From positions 1 to 64,000 of the forward strand of contig CAZNJD010000084.1 in the NCBI GenBank assembly GCA_964573285.1: a stretch of DNA of 64,000 nucleotides. Reading direction: 5' to 3'. A program made the position numbers and the translations under genes. The DNA is from UBA1140 sp964573285 (lineage in GTDB: Bacteria > Campylobacterota > Campylobacteria > Campylobacterales > Sulfurovaceae). Of this stretch, positions 18,686 to 26,056 are shown piece by piece; position 1 is the stretch's first letter, and every line of letters starts with the position of its first letter. Below the pieces are notes generated by a model. That model was given only the letters and a program-made list of their open reading frames with translations. It searched no databases and had not been told where the DNA came from.

Positions 18686-19894
18686 ATGAAAACAACAATA
18701 ATAAAAATAGCAACCACAACACTTTTTATATCTACAGTTACAGTAGCTCAGACTCCCATAACGGATAAAAAAGGAGTAGGTGCAAAAGAAGCATCACTAG
18801 AAATTAAATCTCAATCAAAAGAGTGGAAAAGTAAATATAAGTTTTTTGGTTTTTCACAAATAGGTGTTAGATTGGGAGATGGAGCTACAGCAGATAATCA
18901 AAATGGTGATTATAAATTTGAGGCAGACCGTATTCGTTTAGGATGGAAATATTTCTCTGGACCAATTGCAGGTAAAGTATTTTTGGACTTTGTAAAAGAG
19001 GGTAAAGATAATAGTGGAATAGGTGTTCCTGATTTAATTAAAGATGCATTTATCTCATATAAATTTAATAGTTCTGCCATAGTCAAAGCAGGTGTAATCA
19101 AAACTCCTGTAGGTATGGGTTTTACAATTCCAGGTTGGAACCTTGATGTTATTAAAAGAGGTTTCGATAAAAGATTAGCATTTGAGCGAGGTTTTGGTCT
19201 GATGCTATCAGGTAGAGCAATAGGTGGTAGTGCTAAAGTAAATGGTCTTGAGGTGGGTCATGAAAGACCTTATAATGGGTTTGGTTATGATATTATGATA
19301 GCAGGACAAGCTGGTCGTTCGGGTGCAGTTGTAGGGGCTAACTCAGGAGATGATAATGCTTATATGGGTCGTATTATGTATGATAGAGGTCAAGCACTTC
19401 ATCTTGAAACATCTTATGGTATCTCTAAATCAGCAGGTGGTATTGATATAGATGATAGTATCATTGGTAATCAAGGTACAGAAGATTATAAAGTATTTAA
19501 CTTTGGTATAGATTCACACTTTGAACGCTCTAATATTAAAGCAGAGTACTATAATGTTCAAAATATCAGAGGTGATGATGACTGGACTATGGCTACATTG
19601 GCTCTCACAGGTACATACTATTTTTCAGATGTTATTGAGGGAGCAGTTAAACATATTATTGGTTCAGAGGGGCGACATGGTGTTGATTCTGATGTGAGTA
19701 ATACATATTTTGGTATTAACTACTATATCAATCCAAAAAATGCTAAGATGGATAGAAAAGCTAGAAAAGGAAGAAATCAACATCGTATTCAACTCAATTA
19801 TGTTTTGGCAGATGGTGATACGAATTCATTTAAAGGTGTGGGTTCATTCTTTAGAGATGATACCATCTTGGTACAGTATCAATTTAAATTTTAG
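18686..19894 (+). CDS. Outer-membrane porin, phosphate-selective O/P-like
   Basis: A 402-residue beta-barrel protein with a signal peptide (about 1-21). It shows alternating strands with girdle aromatics (KYKFFGFSQIGVRLGDG, KVFLDFVKEG, IKAEYYNVQ) and a C-terminal strand ending in VQYQFKF, the terminal Phe signature for outer-membrane insertion. The overall pattern resembles OprO/OprP-type porins. It is 15 bases after the rhodanese-like gene and nine before a PstS-like binding protein, suggesting that the barrel imports what the binding protein captures. Substrate specificity is inferred only from context. Confidence 0.82.
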   Translation: MKTTIIKIATTTLFISTVTVAQTPITDKKGVGAKEASLEIKSQSKEWKSKYKFFGFSQIGVRLGDGATADNQNGDYKFEADRIRLGWKYFSGPIAGKVFLDFVKEGKDNSGIGVPDLIKDAFISYKFNSSAIVKAGVIKTPVGMGFTIPGWNLDVIKRGFDKRLAFERGFGLMLSGRAIGGSAKVNGLEVGHERPYNGFGYDIMIAGQAGRSGAVVGANSGDDNAYMGRIMYDRGQALHLETSYGISKSAGGIDIDDSIIGNQGTEDYKVFNFGIDSHFERSNIKAEYYNVQNIRGDDDWTMATLALTGTYYFSDVIEGAVKHIIGSEGRHGVDSDVSNTYFGINYYINPKNAKMDRKARKGRNQHRIQLNYVLADGDTNSFKGVGSFFRDDTILVQYQFKF

Positions 19895-19903
19895 GAGAAT
19901 TAG

Positions 19904-20794
19904 ATGAAAAAACTATTAGCTATTATAGTAGTTACAACTCTATTGGGTTCGACACTTTTTGCTAAATCCACAGAAGGAACAAAAGAGTTAAAGATGTATG
20001 CTTGTGGAATTACAAGAGTTGCTTTTGTTAAAGAGTTAAATAAGGTATTTACCAAAAAGTTTGATATTAAAATTTCACTTAATAAAAAAGGTGGAGTTTC
20101 TTTTGTTTTAAAGGGTTTATCTGATAAAAAGGTAGAGATTGGTTCAGGATGTAGAGAACCATTTAAAAATGATACCGAAAAAAATCTCTGGTCAACACAG
20201 GTGGCATGGGGGGCTTTGGGATTTATAGTTAATCCTAAAAACAAGGTAGATAATATCTCCACTGAAAATATCAAAAAAGTTTTAACAGGTAAAATAACAA
20301 ACTGGAAAGAGCTAGGTGGTGAAGATAAGCCTATTAACTTAATTATAAGAGAGGGAAAAGGTTCTGGTGTTGGTTCAACAGCAAGAGAGATACTATTTGG
20401 AGATAAAAATTATGAGTTTTCAAAAAAAGCAAAAATACTTAAGAGTTCAGGACCTATTAGAAAAGCTGTAATAGCAGACCCTTATGCTTTTGCTATTGAT
20501 GATGTAACAAGTGCTCAAAGAATTAAAGGAATTAAATTATTAAAAGTAGATGATATTAAACCAACAAAAGAGAATATTTTGAATAAAAAATATAAATTAA
20601 GACGACCATTTTTTCTCTATCTTGACCGTAAACCAGAACATCTAGCCAAAGAATATATTGATTTCGCACTCAGTGATGAGGGACAAGCTGTTATATCAAA
20701 AACTGGAACAGCTAATCTTGATGAGGCAACTGGTGCAGGTGATGAAGAGAATTTAATTTTTCAAAATCTTAAGTTTAATATCAAAACAAAATAG
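19904..20794 (+). CDS. PstS-like periplasmic substrate-binding protein
   Basis: A 296-residue exported binding protein (signal peptide about 1-21) of the PstS-like class. Features are the ligand-loop segment IREGKGSGVGSTAREILF (about 148-165), WGALGFIVNPKN, the LTGKITNWKELGG motif usual in phosphate-binding proteins, and a C-terminal FALSDEGQAVISKTG. No pstC, pstA or pstB genes follow, so either the ABC core is elsewhere or the protein works in sensing or scavenging with the porin. Last gene of the five-gene operon; convergent with a small membrane protein gene. Confidence 0.82.
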   Translation: MKKLLAIIVVTTLLGSTLFAKSTEGTKELKMYACGITRVAFVKELNKVFTKKFDIKISLNKKGGVSFVLKGLSDKKVEIGSGCREPFKNDTEKNLWSTQVAWGALGFIVNPKNKVDNISTENIKKVLTGKITNWKELGGEDKPINLIIREGKGSGVGSTAREILFGDKNYEFSKKAKILKSSGPIRKAVIADPYAFAIDDVTSAQRIKGIKLLKVDDIKPTKENILNKKYKLRRPFFLYLDRKPEHLAKEYIDFALSDEGQAVISKTGTANLDEATGAGDEENLIFQNLKFNIKTK

Positions 20795-20796
20795 AT

Positions 20797-21183
20797 TTAA
20801 ATCTCACCTCGCTGTAAAGCTCTAATCTCTTCTTGGAGCTTTTCCATCTCTAGTTTCTCTTTTTCTCTTCGTAAGTTAAATAGTTCTTCATCTCGTTTAT
20901 GCCCTTTCATAGAGTGGTAACTAGATATTATAAAACCAAAAAATGATAGAATAGATGTAATAAGTGAGGTAAGTAGTATGAAATTTTCATTGTTTGAGAA
21001 ATTATTTTCTGCTGATATGGATGGCATATGAGATTTTTCTCTATTTATATCTCCCATTTTTTCATGTTTGACTATCTTTTTTCCTTCTATTATAATAGAT
21101 TGGAACTGGGTATAAAACTTAGTATATAGGAAAACAGCTAGTGATATAATAAATATTAGTGCAAAAAACTTCTTGATGCTCAT
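20797..21183 (-). CDS. Hypothetical membrane protein with coiled-coil tail
   Basis: Not recognised. The 128 residues contain two hydrophobic helices (about 5-22 and 67-91) flanking a polar, basic loop, and a charged C-terminal helix (about 97-125, RREKEKLEMEKLQEEIRAL) with coiled-coil character. The likely topology places the coiled coil in the cytoplasm. It lies downstream of pqiC on the same strand with a 47-base gap on its upstream side, so it may be independently transcribed. Confidence 0.6.
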   Translation of the reverse strand: MSIKKFFALIFIISLAVFLYTKFYTQFQSIIIEGKKIVKHEKMGDINREKSHMPSISAENNFSNNENFILLTSLITSILSFFGFIISSYHSMKGHKRDEELFNLRREKEKLEMEKLQEEIRALQRGEI

Positions 21184-21230
21184 ATAAACTCCTTTTTCAT
21201 TATTATAACAAGAGTTTTCATTATTAAATA

Positions 21231-21785
21231 TTATAATTTATTACTAATCTCTTTTACTAATCTAAAATAGGCTTTTTCCATTGCTTCTATCATATTCTCT
21301 ATGTATTTTCCTTTATAACTCTCTTTGGTATTAAAAAGATAGTTTGAAGTTTTATTTTTTCTTTTATCTAAAATTTGATAGTTTGCTTCTAGTGTGACAA
21401 TATTTTTATAAGAGATAAAAGAGCTAATAGTTACAGAGATTTTTTTATCTATTTTATTTATATTTGACCAAGGGTAGGGGTAAATATTTGGGTTATTCAT
21501 AGATTTTTGCAGATAAGATATAAGTACATTTGTTAGATGTTCATCCATAGAGTTTATCCAGTTGGCTTTGTCTATTTTTTCTAAGTGATACTTGGTATCT
21601 TTTCTATATATTGGTGAGTTTAGAAAATAGATGGGAAGTTCTATCTTCTCTACTGCGATAAACTCTTGATTTGATTTAGTACTCTGCATAAGATAGCTTG
21701 TATCTCCTAGTGTATATAGCTGTTTGGAGCTACATGCTCCAAATAGTAGTGTAATAGTTATGGTTAAAAATATCTTTTTCATCAT
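21231..21785 (-). CDS. pqiC: PqiC-type ABC transport auxiliary lipoprotein
   Basis: Outer-membrane lipoprotein completing the Pqi intermembrane lipid-transport complex. The signal ends in FGAC (Cys18). The 184-residue length, the YTLGDTSYLMQST opening and the IELPIYFLNSPIYR segment fit the ABC-transport auxiliary (DUF330/PqiC) family. Its start overlaps the pqiB stop (ATGA), so it is co-translated. An alternative start is the second of two tandem ATG codons. Confidence 0.82.
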   Translation of the reverse strand: MMKKIFLTITITLLFGACSSKQLYTLGDTSYLMQSTKSNQEFIAVEKIELPIYFLNSPIYRKDTKYHLEKIDKANWINSMDEHLTNVLISYLQKSMNNPNIYPYPWSNINKIDKKISVTISSFISYKNIVTLEANYQILDKRKNKTSNYLFNTKESYKGKYIENMIEAMEKAYFRLVKEISNKL

Positions 21786-23419
21786 TCATCTCCTAAGATA
21801 AGGGCATTGGGATTTCTATCTAGCATTCTATTTGTTTTATCAAATGATTTTGAAGCTTGTGAGAGTGCTTTGAGAGTTATAGATAGTTGGTCAGCAAATT
21901 TAGAATTACCACCATACTCTTGGCTTAATTGTTGTAAACTTATTAGTGTACTCTCCATCTCTTTTAATGAACTATTCAGATTTTTTGGTAGTTTGGTAAA
22001 CTCTTTTTGAGATATAAAATGATTTAAATTATTAATTGTTTTGTTTAAGTTATTAACTAGAGAGTGTATTGATTTTCTATTTTCATTAGCTAGATTTGTA
22101 TAACTATTTAATAGATTTTCTAGTGGTAGCTTTTTTAGTTTGACTAATATATCATTGAGATTATCTATTATATCTTTTTTAGGTGATATTTTGATAGTTG
22201 GAAATATATCATATTTGTCACCTTTGACAATAGTTGCTTTGTGGTGTTTATCAAATATTAGTTCTATATATTGTGACTCAATAATAGGTAAAGCTGAGGA
22301 TAGTTTAGCTTTGAGTCCATGGTTTACTAGATTAGATATTATCTTTTTTTTGTTTATGGATTTATTATTTTTATTAGTAAATGCATCAATCTGTATTAAT
22401 GCATATACACTACTTTCTATTGTTTTATTTCTATCATAGTATCTACTTTTTATATCAGTAACATATCCAACTTGGAAACCATGGAACTCAATAGGAGAAC
22501 CTATTTTTAGATTAGTTATTGGTTCTTTAAATTTAAATTTATAGGTTATATACTCTCCTTTTCTACCTAATTGTTTTATTTTCATTTGAGCTATATTTTT
22601 ATACAAGGTAAATATCTCATCACCTTTGAGTGAGTTATTTTTATCAAGTGAATTTATAGGTGTATATATAGCTATCCCTCCATGTACTAATTGAGAAATA
22701 GGTGCGATATTTATATCCAAATTAGTATTGCTAAAGTCTATATCAAAGGCACTTCTAGTATAAAATCTACTTTTGCTGTTTATAAATTTGACATACTCCT
22801 CTTCTACAAATATTGTAAAATTAATTCGTGTTCCATCAGGTGATATACCTACTCTCTCTACTCGTCCAACTTCCAACATACGATAATATATTTTACTTCC
22901 TTCTGATATATTATAACTTTTTGGTGCAGATAGTACAAAGTAACTTCCTTTTGCATCATCATTGATAGGAGATTTCTCTAATCCTATATAGTTATGTGTA
23001 GTCTCTTTCTCTTTTTTACCATACAATTCAATATAAGAACCAGATACTATAGTATCAAGCCCTGATACTCCATGAGAACCCACATCAGGATAGACAATCC
23101 AAAATTTAGCTTTTTTATTGAGATATTTACTCACCTCTCTATTCATTCTAGCTTTGATAATGACTCCTTGACCATCATCTGAGAGTGAAATCTTTTTGAC
23201 GATACCTACAATCACATCACGCATTTTGATTGGACTTTGGTTTTCAATTAAACCAGCATTAGATTCAAATCTAATTTTGATAGTAGAACCAATCTTGATA
23301 TAGTATTGATACCCAAGCCATAGAGCTATAATCATAGCTATAAAGGGAACAAGCCAAATAGTTGTAAGAATTTGAACTCCTCTTGATTCTTTGACTCTTG
23401 GTGCATTATATTTTTTCAT
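21782..23419 (-). CDS. pqiB: PqiB, three-MCE-domain intermembrane transport protein
   Basis: Inner-membrane-anchored protein whose stacked MCE rings and C-terminal helical needle span the periplasm to carry phospholipids or other hydrophobic compounds. The 545 residues show one N-terminal transmembrane helix (about 18-38), three MCE domains (about 40-125, 155-240, 285-380; for example RDVIVGIVKKISL, MLEVGRVERVG and HGFQVGYVTDI) and helical heptads from about 420 to 535. This matches E. coli PqiB. It starts 15 bases after the second pqiA half and overlaps pqiC. Confidence 0.9.
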   Translation of the reverse strand: MKKYNAPRVKESRGVQILTTIWLVPFIAMIIALWLGYQYYIKIGSTIKIRFESNAGLIENQSPIKMRDVIVGIVKKISLSDDGQGVIIKARMNREVSKYLNKKAKFWIVYPDVGSHGVSGLDTIVSGSYIELYGKKEKETTHNYIGLEKSPINDDAKGSYFVLSAPKSYNISEGSKIYYRMLEVGRVERVGISPDGTRINFTIFVEEEYVKFINSKSRFYTRSAFDIDFSNTNLDINIAPISQLVHGGIAIYTPINSLDKNNSLKGDEIFTLYKNIAQMKIKQLGRKGEYITYKFKFKEPITNLKIGSPIEFHGFQVGYVTDIKSRYYDRNKTIESSVYALIQIDAFTNKNNKSINKKKIISNLVNHGLKAKLSSALPIIESQYIELIFDKHHKATIVKGDKYDIFPTIKISPKKDIIDNLNDILVKLKKLPLENLLNSYTNLANENRKSIHSLVNNLNKTINNLNHFISQKEFTKLPKNLNSSLKEMESTLISLQQLSQEYGGNSKFADQLSITLKALSQASKSFDKTNRMLDRNPNALILGDE

Positions 23420-23434
23420 TAATTTTTAACCTCA

Positions 23435-24013
23435 CTATTTTTTTATTAATCTTGTATCAAAGGATAGAGCTGATAACATTGTAAAAAATACCATTAATGC
23501 AAATGCAGTTGCACCCTCTCCTGGGATTATCTCTACAGCAGAGAAGTGAATTAATACAGAGAGTATTGCTACAACAAATACATCTATCATAGACCATGAG
23601 CCTATTACTTCTGTGATATAAAATAGCTTATGTTTATCAATCATAGAAGATTTAACACTATATTTTGTAGCTATAAGTAGATATATTATAAATATAAATT
23701 TTAGTATAGGTACAAATACAGAAGCCAATAAAATAATAATAGCAATAGGATAAGAACCTGTCTCCCAAAGATGCATTACTCCTCCTAGTATAGTATTTTC
23801 ATGTATTATTCCAAATTTTCTAGTAATTAAAATAGGATAGGCATTTGCAGGAATATATAAAATAATAGCTGTTATAAGAAATGCTATAGTTCTGTTTAGA
23901 CTAACTCTTTTGTAGTTGTAAATTTTTTCATGACATCTACGACAGTATATCTCTCCACCTTTGTCTATATTAACAGCTTCACATATAGGACATCGTATTA
24001 ACTTTTCTCTCAT
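23435..24013 (-). CDS. pqiA: PqiA, second half (zinc ribbon plus four TM)
   Basis: Encodes 192 residues: a zinc ribbon (CPIC at 8-11, CRRC at 24-27) and four hydrophobic helices, equal to one of the two repeats of E. coli PqiA, the membrane partner of PqiB. Its ATG follows directly, in the same frame, on the TAA that ends the first half. Reading through that stop would give one PqiA of about 400 residues, the E. coli size. GAGG five bases upstream, inside the first half, can support separate translation. Helix motifs such as GSWSMIDVFVVAILSVLI match the family. Confidence 0.88.
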   Translation of the reverse strand: MREKLIRCPICEAVNIDKGGEIYCRRCHEKIYNYKRVSLNRTIAFLITAIILYIPANAYPILITRKFGIIHENTILGGVMHLWETGSYPIAIIILLASVFVPILKFIFIIYLLIATKYSVKSSMIDKHKLFYITEVIGSWSMIDVFVVAILSVLIHFSAVEIIPGEGATAFALMVFFTMLSALSFDTRLIKK

Positions 24014-24637
24014 TTAAACCTCATAAATTTTTCTGTATTCATCCCAAAGGTCACTAAAACTAATCTGTTTAAAGATAAAAATATCTAATAAAATAACTAT
24101 AATCAAAGACCAAAAAGCAGTATCTAATTCGAGTTGTGCATAAGCAAAAAGTTTAACCATAGCAACCAAAAGTGAAATAAAAAATATATCTATCATACTC
24201 CAAGGTAATATTTTGGCAATAAGTATCATTAATCTTCTAACCAAATATCCTGATTTTTTAAATTTCATAAGACTCAATAGCAGTATCATTGAAATAATAA
24301 TAACCAAAGGAAATATAAAGATTAAAAAACTAAGCATCACTCCTACTATATAGTACTCATTATCAAATATAACCATAATTAAAGAGGGTAAATCAAGCTC
24401 TTGATAAATGCCATTGATATTTATATTGATAATAGAAAAAGAAAATCCTATAATAAGAGCTATTAATGTTACCCAACTTAGAGCCAAACTATTTTCTATT
24501 AGATTTTGGTGGTCTCTATAGAGTAGGCTATTACACTGTTGACAAAGAGCCTTTGTTCCTTTGTGTAGTTTGATTTTTCTATGTAAGGTATGGCATTTTT
24601 TACATATTATAAACTTATCTAATTCATTTTTATTCAT
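24014..24637 (-). CDS. pqiA: PqiA, first half (zinc ribbon plus four TM)
   Basis: A 207-residue membrane protein with an N-terminal zinc ribbon (CKKC at 13-16, CQQC at 33-36) and four hydrophobic helices, including PWSMIDIFFISLLVAMVKLF, the counterpart of the GSWSMIDVFVVAILSVLI segment in the second half. It corresponds to the N-terminal repeat of PqiA. It starts seven bases after nagZ and ends with TAA immediately followed in frame by the ATG of the second half. Both halves keep all four zinc-ribbon cysteines, so this looks like a working two-subunit arrangement, not decay. Confidence 0.88.
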   Translation of the reverse strand: MNKNELDKFIICKKCHTLHRKIKLHKGTKALCQQCNSLLYRDHQNLIENSLALSWVTLIALIIGFSFSIINININGIYQELDLPSLIMVIFDNEYYIVGVMLSFLIFIFPLVIIISMILLLSLMKFKKSGYLVRRLMILIAKILPWSMIDIFFISLLVAMVKLFAYAQLELDTAFWSLIIVILLDIFIFKQISFSDLWDEYRKIYEV

Positions 24638-24644
24638 ATATATA

Positions 24645-25817
24645 TTATAATAGTTTCTGCTTTAATCTATCTAATCGTTCATTGGATTTATCTATAGTTT
24701 CTTTTCTTATATCACCTTTTAATACCATCTGTTTGATAGTATCTACTAATCTTTTGGTACTTATCATATTTTTTACAGAGAGTTGATTTCCAAAAAGTAA
24801 TAAATCATCACCTGCATTGATAGCGAGTTTTAGAGTATTTTTGAGACCATATCTATGAGTAATTGCACCCATTTGTAAATCATCTGTGATTACTACCCCA
24901 TCAAAACCTAACTGATAACGCAATAAACCATTAACTGTTTTAGCCGAAAGAGTAGCTGGATATTTTGAGTCTAATCTTTTGTTAAATACATGAGCTACCA
25001 TTATAGTATCTATCACTCCTTGCCTACTCAATACTCTATATGGCTCTAGCTCTTTTCTTTGCCATAATTTAGTAACATCTACAAAACCTTTATGAGTATC
25101 ACCTAGTGATGAACCATGTCCTGGGAAATGTTTAAGTGCAGTAAGTACGCCATTTTGGTTCATTGCATTTATGAAAATGGTATCATATCGTATGACATCA
25201 TTGGGGTTAGAACCAAATGAACGACCTAATTTATATATTACTCTATTTCTTTTATTAATAGCCAAATCAGCAACAGGTGCTAGATTATAATTTATACCTA
25301 CAGAGCTTAGTTCTGCTCCCATATAATTATATAATTTTGAGACTTTATCATCTGACATACATCTTACATCTTTAGCTTTTGGAAATTTACCATAAAATCC
25401 ATATTTCTGTTTGAGTCTTTGTACTCGTCCACCCTCTTGGTCAACTGCAATAAGGAGTTTACCATCCACACTACAATTTTGTAACTGCTTTGTGAGTTTT
25501 GCTAATTGGATTGGGTTAGAGATATTTTTAGCCTCTGCATGGTTAACAGGATTATAATCAAATAGTATAACTCCTCCTAAATTATAATTATGAATATCTC
25601 TACATATTTGACTATTAGGATAAGCTGTTGTACCCATAAATCCAACCATAAGCATAGAACCTATTTTTTTCTCCAAGGATTTCTCTATTTTTATTGGTTT
25701 TTGATAATTTATAGTTGCCTCTCTCTTATTATTTTTTGTATTTATTGATTGTGATTGTTGATTAGCACTACAACCATTTAAAATCAATAGCAGACCTATT
25801 ATAATACTTTTTTTCAT
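24645..25817 (-). CDS. nagZ: Glycoside hydrolase family 3 beta-N-acetylhexosaminidase, lipoprotein
   Basis: Predicted to remove GlcNAc from muropeptides or glycan ends. The 390 residues contain the NagZ signature KHFPGHGSSLGDTH, with the catalytic Asp/His of this family, and the nucleophile Asp in GVVITDDLQMGAI. Unlike cytoplasmic E. coli NagZ (about 340 residues), it has a lipobox (NGC, Cys16) and should face the periplasm or surface. It heads a same-strand unit with pqiAABC (seven-base gap). Released GlcNAc could feed the NagE-like PTS at 9442-10833; that link is inference. Confidence 0.88.
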   Translation of the reverse strand: MKKSIIIGLLLILNGCSANQQSQSINTKNNKREATINYQKPIKIEKSLEKKIGSMLMVGFMGTTAYPNSQICRDIHNYNLGGVILFDYNPVNHAEAKNISNPIQLAKLTKQLQNCSVDGKLLIAVDQEGGRVQRLKQKYGFYGKFPKAKDVRCMSDDKVSKLYNYMGAELSSVGINYNLAPVADLAINKRNRVIYKLGRSFGSNPNDVIRYDTIFINAMNQNGVLTALKHFPGHGSSLGDTHKGFVDVTKLWQRKELEPYRVLSRQGVIDTIMVAHVFNKRLDSKYPATLSAKTVNGLLRYQLGFDGVVITDDLQMGAITHRYGLKNTLKLAINAGDDLLLFGNQLSVKNMISTKRLVDTIKQMVLKGDIRKETIDKSNERLDRLKQKLL

Positions 25818-25848
25818 TCATTTCTTCTTTCATTTTTAAATTCAAGCG

Positions 25849-25874
25849 ATTATACCAAATTAATTGGGTATAAT
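25849..25874. promoter_or_regulatory. Palindromic back-to-back promoters (nagZ-pqi / DEAD-box helicase)
   Basis: A 26-base near-perfect palindrome, with one mismatched pair, has TATAAT at both ends: reverse-strand TTTGG-TATAAT (25849-25854) pointing to nagZ and forward TATAAT (25869-25874) pointing to the helicase, around a central AATTAATT. Each promoter's -35 region coincides with the other's -10, so polymerase should occupy only one at a time. Confidence 0.6.
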
Positions 25875-26056
25875 TCGCAAAATTTCTGCAAGAGTATATC
25901 AAATCTCTTATTTTTAGGGACTACTTACAAATTCCCTACCACTTAAGCATAACAAGAATTCACCTTAATGAGTGACTATTTGGTATCGGCTGCAAAAATT
26001 GGGTTTATTATAATATAAGTACCCTACAAATTTAACTACAAAGAAGTAAGAACAAA
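25875..26056 (+). other. Long leader of the DEAD-box helicase gene
   Basis: About 180 bases separate the palindromic promoter from the helicase ATG. The leader holds a TAGGGA-N12-TCCCTA stem at about 25917-25940, a weaker TTAAG/CTTAA pairing after it, and a second -10 (TATAAT, 26009-26014) that would give a short transcript. I recognise no riboswitch or known RNA family. Long leaders with autoregulation are known for E. coli deaD, so a regulatory leader is plausible but unproven. Confidence 0.3.

Noticed and set aside
20793..20804. AGATTTAAATCT palindrome between the PstS-like and membrane protein genes considered as a terminator
   Set aside because: It has no loop and no U-tract, and such AT palindromes are expected by chance in this composition.
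25875..26000. Leader of the helicase gene considered as 6S RNA or a riboswitch
   Set aside because: The 5' and 3' ends are not complementary, as a 6S closing stem would require, and no conserved aptamer motif was recognised.
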